A stretch of 64,000 nt of DNA. Source: Bacteroides faecichinchillae JCM 17102. GTDB taxonomy: Bacteria > Bacteroidota > Bacteroidia > Bacteroidales > Bacteroidaceae. A model generated the notes under the pieces. That model saw only the letters and a list, made by a program, of their open reading frames with translations, did no database searches and was not told where the DNA came from. The position numbers and the translations under genes were made by a program. The stretch is from NCBI RefSeq assembly GCF_000614145.1, contig NZ_BAKK01000024.1:1-64000 (forward strand). The letters run 5' to 3'. Each line of letters begins with the position of its first letter. Position 1 is the first letter of the stretch. This document shows positions 58,467 through 64,000 of the stretch, piece after piece.

Positions 58467-59702
58467 TTAGATGGTCTGACAAATGAACTGTTCCATGGAT
58501 TCTATCTGCTTGGACAGACGCTCCATGTCGTTGCTTACCTTCTCAGCGGTAATCTTCGCATAGATCTGCGTGCTGCGGATGCTGGTGTGTCCCATCATCT
58601 TCGACAGGGTCTCAATAGGCACACCGTTGGAGAGACAGATGGTGGTGGCATACGAGTGACGGCTCTGGTGCCAGGTCACGTTCTTGTTGATACCGCATTG
58701 CTTGGCGACGGCCTTAATGCCGTATCGGCAATGGGGATAGCAGGGAACGGGCAACAGCCGTCCGTCCTCCGCCATGCCGCTGTACTTCTCAATGATATGC
58801 TTGGGAACGTCAAGCAGGCGGATGTTCGATTCCACGCCTGTCTTCTGGCGGTTGGTCTTTATCCACAGATGCCCGTCGAAGGAGGTCTGTAGGTTCTCCT
58901 CCGTCAGGTTGTACATGTCCCGCCAGCTCAGTCCCGTGAAGCAGCAGAAGATGAAGAGGTCTCTGATAAGCTCAAAGCTTTTCTTCTTGAACGTGCCGTT
59001 GATGAGTGCCGTAATCTCTTCCTTGGTCAGGAAGCCGCGCTTGGTCTCTTCCTTCGTGATGTGGTAGGCATAAAAGGGGTCACGCGCCAGCCAGCCGTTG
59101 TTGATGGCGGTGAAGATGATGCTGCGGAAGGGCATCATGTACGACCATACGGTGTTGGTGCAGTGGTTCTTCTCCGTGCGGAGGAACAGCTCGAAGTCGG
59201 TGATGAAGGCGGGTGTCAGCTCACGTAGGGCGATGTCACTCATCTTGTAGCGTTGCTTGATGAACTCCGACAAGTGGTTGTACACCACGCAGTATTTCCA
59301 GTAGCTGCGCTCGCTCTTCATCTTGCCGACCTGTTTGGCATAGTCCTCGTTGTGCTGCTTGAACACGGCAAGCAGGGTCTTGTGGTTCTGTCCCAGACCC
59401 AGGTAGGCGTTGCGCACCTTCTCAGCCGTGACATATCCGTCGGTGTCGCACACTTCCTGATACGCCTTGTTGATGCCAAGCCGTATCTTGTCCAGCATAC
59501 GGTTGCCCTCCTGTGCCACGAGGCTACGACCCGTCAGTTTGCCCAGTTCCACGTTCCACATTTTCTCCTCCACGTCCAGCTTGCTGCTGAACTGTGATAC
59601 CTTCCCGTTCACCGTGATGCGGCACATCACGGGAATCATTCCGTTCTTTTTCGGCGCGTTGCGCTTGAGGTAGAACAACACCCTGAAAGTGCTTCTGCTC
59701 AT
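58467..59702 (-). CDS. int: IntDOT-like tyrosine integrase
   Basis: The 411-residue integrase matches IntDOT in length and layout. An arm-binding N-terminal domain (FRVLFYLKRNAPKKNGMIPV) is followed by a core-binding domain and a catalytic domain. The box-I residue, normally Arg, is Ser here (FTGLSWRDMYNL), as known for IntDOT. The catalytic His-x2-Arg is in WHQSRHSYAT and the nucleophilic Tyr in MMGHTSIRSTQIYAKI. It would join the ICE to the chromosome at a GTANNTTTGC-type core and, with Xis and Exc proteins, excise it. Intact and close to the right end of the element. Confidence 0.95.
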   Translation of the reverse strand: MSRSTFRVLFYLKRNAPKKNGMIPVMCRITVNGKVSQFSSKLDVEEKMWNVELGKLTGRSLVAQEGNRMLDKIRLGINKAYQEVCDTDGYVTAEKVRNAYLGLGQNHKTLLAVFKQHNEDYAKQVGKMKSERSYWKYCVVYNHLSEFIKQRYKMSDIALRELTPAFITDFELFLRTEKNHCTNTVWSYMMPFRSIIFTAINNGWLARDPFYAYHITKEETKRGFLTKEEITALINGTFKKKSFELIRDLFIFCCFTGLSWRDMYNLTEENLQTSFDGHLWIKTNRQKTGVESNIRLLDVPKHIIEKYSGMAEDGRLLPVPCYPHCRYGIKAVAKQCGINKNVTWHQSRHSYATTICLSNGVPIETLSKMMGHTSIRSTQIYAKITAEKVSNDMERLSKQIESMEQFICQTI

Positions 59703-60074
59703 ACTCTACGTTTTTTAATTGCAAAATTAGTTTCTGTAGAGCTGAAAGGCTGTAAGCAAACCGCAGCACATCGGCGCAATCGCATCCGCTTCACGTCTTT
59801 TTCGTCCTTTTCCCGCAGGCTGTATCAGATATTACTCTAATTTTGCCTCCCGAAACGCTGTATTCCGATAGTTTACAGCCATTTCCTCACGGGCTTTTCA
59901 GACCTCCTCGCCAGCGAAAAGAGTAACGGGATAGTAACGCAACTCTTGCTTCAACTGACTTTTTTGTGGCATCCATTGTCTTCACAGAGAATCCAACTAA
60001 ATCAATTAATCCGCTCATTCTCATAGTTTTTTCATCATTCTGCCCTCATTCTCAGTTTTTTGTTGTATCTTTGC
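59703..60074. other. Probable right end (att region) of the ICE
   Basis: No gene is present. GGCTGTA occurs at 59,748 and 59,818 and inverted at 59,873-59,880 (TTACAGCC), with a partial copy at 59,857. Two AGTAACG copies lie near 59,932 and 59,943. These resemble arm-type integrase sites. Candidate crossover cores of the GTANNTTTGC type are GTATCTTTGC at 60,065-60,074 (perfect) and CTAATTTTGC, one mismatch, at 59,837-59,846 and inverted at 59,721-59,730. Base composition becomes host-like after about 60,060. Confidence 0.5.
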
Positions 60075-60095
60075 ATCATCTTTAAAACCACAGGT

Positions 60096-60971
60096 ATGAA
60101 ATTGAAGTATGGATACTATCACTTGGTTGCAATATTGACAGTCTCTATTTGGGGATTGACTTTTATATCCACCAAAATATTGATTCAACATGGATTGACT
60201 CCGCAGGAAATCTTTTTCTATCGTTTTCTTATTGCTTATATAGGTATTTGGTTCATTTCTCCCCGTCGGCTTTTTACCCATAGATGGAAAGATGAATTTT
60301 GGTTGATGGCAGGTGGTATCTTCGGTGGTTCTCTCTACTTTTTTACAGAGAACACAGCTTTAGAAATTACACAGGCTTCGAATGTGTCTTTTATTATTTG
60401 TACGGCTCCTTTGCTCACTACTATTCTTTCCTTGTTGTTTTATAAAAATGAGAAAGCGACTAAAGGTTTAATCGGTGGTTCATTATTGGCATTGGTTGGG
60501 GTGGGACTTGTTGTTTTCAATGGGAGTGTAGTGCTCAAGATATCTCCTGTTGGAGATCTGCTGACTTTACTTGCTGCTTTGTCATGGGCATTTTATAGTC
60601 TGATTATTAAAAAGATGGCAGGGCGTTATCCTACTGTATTTATTACCCGTAAGATATTTTTTTATGGTGTGCTGACCATTCTTCCTGCTTTTTGTATCCA
60701 TCCGTTGCGATCTGATTTCAGTATGCTTTTGCAATCGACTGTTCTGTTGAATTTGTTGTTTCTGGCAATATTGGCTTCATTGGTTTGTTTTGTTCTCTGG
60801 AATGTGGTACTGAAACAATTGGGGACAGTGAGAGCTTCTAATTATATATATTTGAATCCATTGGTGACAATGGTTGCTTCAGCATTGATATTGCAGGAAC
60901 ATATTACTCTGATAGCTTTGGCTGGTGCTGCTTGTATCTTGTTAGGAGTTTACTTGGCGGAAAAGAAGTAG
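60096..60971 (+). CDS. EamA/DMT-family transporter
   Basis: A 291-residue inner-membrane exporter with ten hydrophobic helices in two EamA repeats. The first repeat has SIWGLTFISTKILIQHGLTP and the second ALSWAFYSLIIKKMAGRYPT. I take the ATG at 60,096 (MKLKYGYYHL) because the 12 upstream codons are not conserved in character. The substrate is unknown. It is a host gene with lower GC than the ICE. Its promoter region may overlap the ICE junction. Confidence 0.9.
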   Translation: MKLKYGYYHLVAILTVSIWGLTFISTKILIQHGLTPQEIFFYRFLIAYIGIWFISPRRLFTHRWKDEFWLMAGGIFGGSLYFFTENTALEITQASNVSFIICTAPLLTTILSLLFYKNEKATKGLIGGSLLALVGVGLVVFNGSVVLKISPVGDLLTLLAALSWAFYSLIIKKMAGRYPTVFITRKIFFYGVLTILPAFCIHPLRSDFSMLLQSTVLLNLLFLAILASLVCFVLWNVVLKQLGTVRASNYIYLNPLVTMVASALILQEHITLIALAGAACILLGVYLAEKK

Positions 60972-61031
60972 GAAAATCGTAAAATAAAACTTCTGAAATA
61001 GAGCTTTTATTAATTCTCAATATAACGAACT

Positions 61032-62738
61032 ATGAAAACAACAAAAAGATGCTTATTAACTTTCATCTGTTTAATTCTGTCCGTATTGATTACTTATGGA
61101 AACCCGGATGGTTCCAGAGATAAATCAGGACCTTTGTATCAACCTAAAAAGGGTAATCCGATAGATGGAGTTCGTATCGGGTGGGATTATAGTACTCTTC
61201 AACAATTGTCGGCAAAAGGGGGATATCCTCGTTCCATTCGTTTACAAGATCATTCGGTGGTGGCAGTGTACGAAGATTATAAAACAGGCTATACAATGCG
61301 GCGTAGTACTGACGAAGGCGTAACGTGGAGTGACCCTGTTACATTGTTCCATTCGCATGAATTTACGAATGAAAAAGGAAGTACATGGATACATATCGCT
61401 AATTCAGAGATTTTTCAATTGGCTAATGGTGATTTGTTGGCTGCGTGTAATTACCGTCCTAAAACAGCTGGAATCGCTCCTTTTGCAATTGCAATACGTC
61501 GTAGCACAGATAATGGAGTAACGTGGAGCGATCCGCAAGTGGTCTATGAAGCACTGCCACGTTTTGCGGATGGCTGTTGGGAACCTTCATTTCTCCAGTT
61601 GCCCAATGGAGACGTACAGATTTACTTTGCCAATGAAGGTCCTTATACTCACTCCAATGAACAGGAAATTTCAATGCTGACTTCACAGGATAATGGTAAG
61701 TCGTGGGGAGGTTATAAAACAGTTTGTTTTCGGGCTGGCAGTCGCGACGGGATGCCGGTAAGTAAGATAGTGGGAGATGAGATTGTCTGTGTTATTGAAG
61801 ATTGCGGTTTTGTGACTTTTAAACCTTATACGGTACGTACCAAAATAACAGATAACTGGTCTTTGCCTGTGTTGGCTGATTCTCCGGATCGTAGCAAAGC
61901 TTTGGCTGATACCATCGAAGACTGGGTTTATATGGGTGCTCCTTATTTGGGAGTTCTCCCAACCGGTGAGACTTTGCTTTCCTATCAAGTAGATGATACT
62001 CGTCATGCTGACCAGTTTGGAGATAGAGTGCCTTATAGTACTATGGAAGTGGCAATTGGTGATAAAAACGCACGGAACTTCACACGCCGTACTCGTCCAT
62101 TTCCTGTTGCAAAGGGGAAACATGCTATATGGCCATCAGTGGCGGTTTGGGATGTAAATACTGTAGTTGCCCTTGCTTCCAGTAATTATGGAGGAGGGGA
62201 AGCTCCTTGCTTCATCAAAGGTCATGTAATGAGAGATTTGGAAATAAAGAACGCTACAATTTCTGAATATCCCATATTCATTGGGCATTATGGAAAATCC
62301 AACTTGCGTGCCGGTGTGGGGAAAGATAAAAAACATCTTTATGTTACCTGTAAAGTGAAAGACTCTGAACTCTTTTCAGGTGGAAAAGGCACGCAAACGG
62401 GAAGTGGAGTTTATCTTTATCTGGATACAACTAATAGTTGCCTGGAAGAGCCTGCAGAAGGAGTATATAAGATATGGTGTTCATATAATGGAGATATAAT
62501 TGTATGGAAAGGAAATTGCGGTAAATGGGACATTGGAAAAAAGGCTGGGATAAGAGTGACTTCGGATATAGTACAAGGTGGGTATGTGTTAAACTTTTCT
62601 ATTCCTCTGAAAAACTCTTTTAGCAAAGAGAATATGCGAATCAGTGCTTCTTTGTCTACAAAGTATTACATAGAAACATTGGTAAATAGCGATGAGAAGA
62701 AGTCGTGCACATGGATTAAGATGAACTTACGCCCATAA
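61032..62738 (+). CDS. Secreted BNR-repeat glycosidase (sialidase-like fold)
   Basis: A 568-residue protein with a signal peptide (about 1-23, ending ITYG). A six-bladed propeller follows, with Asp-box motifs STDEGVTWSDP, STDNGVTWSDP and SQDNGKSWGG. The C-terminal 170 residues look like a beta-sandwich carbohydrate-binding domain (CBM9-like; GVYLYLDTTNSC). The fold fits GH33 sialidases or GH93-type exo-enzymes; no family-specific catalytic set is clear enough to choose. It would act on host or dietary glycans in the periplasm or at the surface. Confidence 0.8.
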   Translation: MKTTKRCLLTFICLILSVLITYGNPDGSRDKSGPLYQPKKGNPIDGVRIGWDYSTLQQLSAKGGYPRSIRLQDHSVVAVYEDYKTGYTMRRSTDEGVTWSDPVTLFHSHEFTNEKGSTWIHIANSEIFQLANGDLLAACNYRPKTAGIAPFAIAIRRSTDNGVTWSDPQVVYEALPRFADGCWEPSFLQLPNGDVQIYFANEGPYTHSNEQEISMLTSQDNGKSWGGYKTVCFRAGSRDGMPVSKIVGDEIVCVIEDCGFVTFKPYTVRTKITDNWSLPVLADSPDRSKALADTIEDWVYMGAPYLGVLPTGETLLSYQVDDTRHADQFGDRVPYSTMEVAIGDKNARNFTRRTRPFPVAKGKHAIWPSVAVWDVNTVVALASSNYGGGEAPCFIKGHVMRDLEIKNATISEYPIFIGHYGKSNLRAGVGKDKKHLYVTCKVKDSELFSGGKGTQTGSGVYLYLDTTNSCLEEPAEGVYKIWCSYNGDIIVWKGNCGKWDIGKKAGIRVTSDIVQGGYVLNFSIPLKNSFSKENMRISASLSTKYYIETLVNSDEKKSCTWIKMNLRP

Positions 62739-62812
62739 GTTGTAAATGTAGGAAAGATAAAAGATACGGAAAAAAAGTGAGGATATTTAGCTTGTAAACC
62801 GATCTAATTCTT

Positions 62813-62820
62813 AATTTTGT
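62813..62820 (+). promoter_or_regulatory. -7 box of the metalloprotease gene
   Basis: TAATTTTG is a perfect TAnnTTTG box about 28 bases upstream of the ATG at 62,848. A TTG at 62,793-62,795 could serve as the -33 element. Confidence 0.55.
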
Positions 62821-62847
62821 GATCTATATTTTAATACTATCACATTT

Positions 62848-64000
62848 ATGAAAAAAATCTGGATTGCACTTCTGGCATTCTCTATGCTGGGAGCATCAAT
62901 TTCAGCGAATGAACCTTTCTTTAAACGCAAAAAGTCGAAGAAGAAAGAAGTCGTTGAAAAAGAAAAGACACCTTATGACAAGCTATTCTTATCCGATCAT
63001 TCGAAAGCTGAGGGATTTATTACGGTTCACAAAGTTAAGGAGAAGATTTATTTTGAACTTCCACTTTCATTGTTGCGACGTGAGATGTTGCTGGGGTCTA
63101 CAGTAACTGAAATCAGTGATAACAAAAATGCGATTATTGGCTCTAAACCGACTGAACTATCCATTTCCGTTTTCACAAATTGAATAATAAAGTTTGTTTG
63201 TCGGTGATTCAGACAGATAATGTAAGTAATGATAAAGATGAAAGATTGAAAGCAGCCATTGAAATGAGCAATATTGACGCTATTTTGCAGGCTTTTGACA
63301 TTGCTGCTTATAATAATGATAGTACGGCAATTGTCTTTGAGGTTACCGAGTTTTTTGTAGGTGATAACAAGTTGATGCCTCCTTTCGATAAATTTAGTGT
63401 GAATACATCGGGTGGACGTAAACGTACTACTTCTTTTCAAAGTAACCGCTCTTTTATTGATGGCTTCAAGGCATTTAAAGATAATATATCGGTCCGTAGT
63501 AGTTTGAACTATACTTATTCACTGACCGGTGGAAAAGGAGGTGATATCAAAGACGAACCTTTTACTGCAAAAGTAACACGTTCTATTGTATTGCTCGACT
63601 CTGTTCCTTATCGTCCCCGTTTGATGGATAGTAGAATCGGTATTTTCCCTACTATCAAAAAGGAATATTCTGCTACTAAGCAGACAATGCGTCCTGTGTA
63701 TTATGCTAATCGTTGGCGTTTGGAGCCTTCTGACCTCGAAGGATATCTGGCAGGTAAAAAAGTGACTCCCGTAAAACCGATTGTTTTTTATATAGATAGT
63801 TGTTTTCCTGAGAGTTGGAAGAAGTCTATCTTTGAAGCTGTGAATCAATGGAATCAGCCGTTTGAGAAAATAGGGTTTATACAGGCGATACAGGCAAAAG
63901 AGTTTCCGAAAGACGATCCCGAATTTGATCCTGACAATCTGAAATATTCATGTATCCGTTATGCTCCTGTTGCTATTGAGAATGCAATGGGACCGTCATG
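62848..64000 (+). CDS. DUF5117/5118 zinc metalloprotease, partial, one frameshift
   Basis: The N-terminal part of a large secreted metalloprotease common in Bacteroides. A signal peptide (MKKIWIALLAFSMLGASIS) is followed by the DUF5118-like PYDKLFLSDHSKAEGFITVH and, further on, LPLSLLRREMLLGSTVTEIS. One base is missing near 63,157. Adding it reads PTEPIHFRFHKLNNKVCLSV and leads into the DUF5117 region (RNRSFIDGFKAF-like, then FYIDSCFPESWKKSIFEAVN), open to the end of the window. The catalytic HExxH is expected beyond the window. Confidence 0.85.

Noticed and set aside
59721..59846. An invertible segment between the inverted CTAATTTTGC copies near int
   Set aside because: The copies are only 10 bp and match the general promoter/att core pattern. 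No promoter switch or gene arrangement supports inversion.
1..64000. CRISPR arrays, tRNA or rRNA genes, insertion sequences
   Set aside because: No regular repeat-spacer pattern, no cloverleaf-like tRNA end and no transposase with terminal repeats was found by eye on either strand.

Overview
The window comes from a gut Bacteroidales genome, most likely Bacteroides or a close relative such as Phocaeicola or Parabacteroides. The signs are promoters of the TAnnTTTG (-7) type, a full set of CTnDOT-family conjugative-transposon genes (traG, rteABC, xis2c/xis2d, an exc-type topoisomerase, an IntDOT-like integrase), a UpxY-controlled capsule operon, and a chromosomal metalloprotease of the DUF5117/5118 type. 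Nearly everything from position 2 to about 60,070 reads as one CTnDOT-like integrative conjugative element (ICE). The host chromosome begins near 60,075.

Layout. 1-8.9 kb: the 3' end of traG; an Abi_2/HEPN toxin gene with a probable structured RNA beside it; rteC, rteB and rteA without the usual tetQ; a small membrane protein; and glmS. 9.0-46.2 kb: a cargo capsule (CPS) operon transcribed right to left. It starts at an invertible promoter (44.68-44.88 kb) next to a tyrosine recombinase. It runs through upxY, wecA-like, wza, wzc, cpsB, wzx, wzy, seven glycosyltransferases, acyl-, pyruvyl- and ATP-grasp-type modifying enzymes, and the GDP-fucose genes (manC, gmd, fcl), and ends at an intrinsic terminator before glmS. 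A catalytically dead recombinase remnant lies at the far end. 46.3-59.7 kb: the ICE processing and excision region, with a giant methylase-helicase, a DUF1896 protein, topB/exc, an orf3-like DUF3945 protein, xis2d, xis2c, further HTH proteins and the integrase. 60.1-64 kb: host genes for a drug/metabolite exporter, a BNR-repeat glycosidase and a truncated metalloprotease.

The most unusual feature is a set of genes in the capsule operon that do not look like polysaccharide enzymes. They are a guanylate-kinase-like/FRG fusion, a membrane-anchored receiver-domain protein, two HExxH zincins, a small partner protein, a membrane PDZ protein and an LRAT-like protein. They overlap or abut sugar genes on the same strand, so they would be expressed only when the invertible promoter is ON. 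In this sequence that promoter faces away from the operon (OFF). I read this as a possible phase-variable conflict or surveillance module linked to capsule expression and carried on an ICE. The function is inferred, not shown.

Quality warning: about 20 single-base indels, nearly all deletions in short homopolymers, interrupt otherwise well-conserved genes across the ICE, the capsule and the host chromosome. The pattern fits uncorrected long-read consensus error better than gene decay. I therefore give whole-gene coordinates and state where each break lies. Three breaks look genuine: the integrase remnant, an acyltransferase relic with in-frame stops, and one small gene split by an in-frame stop.
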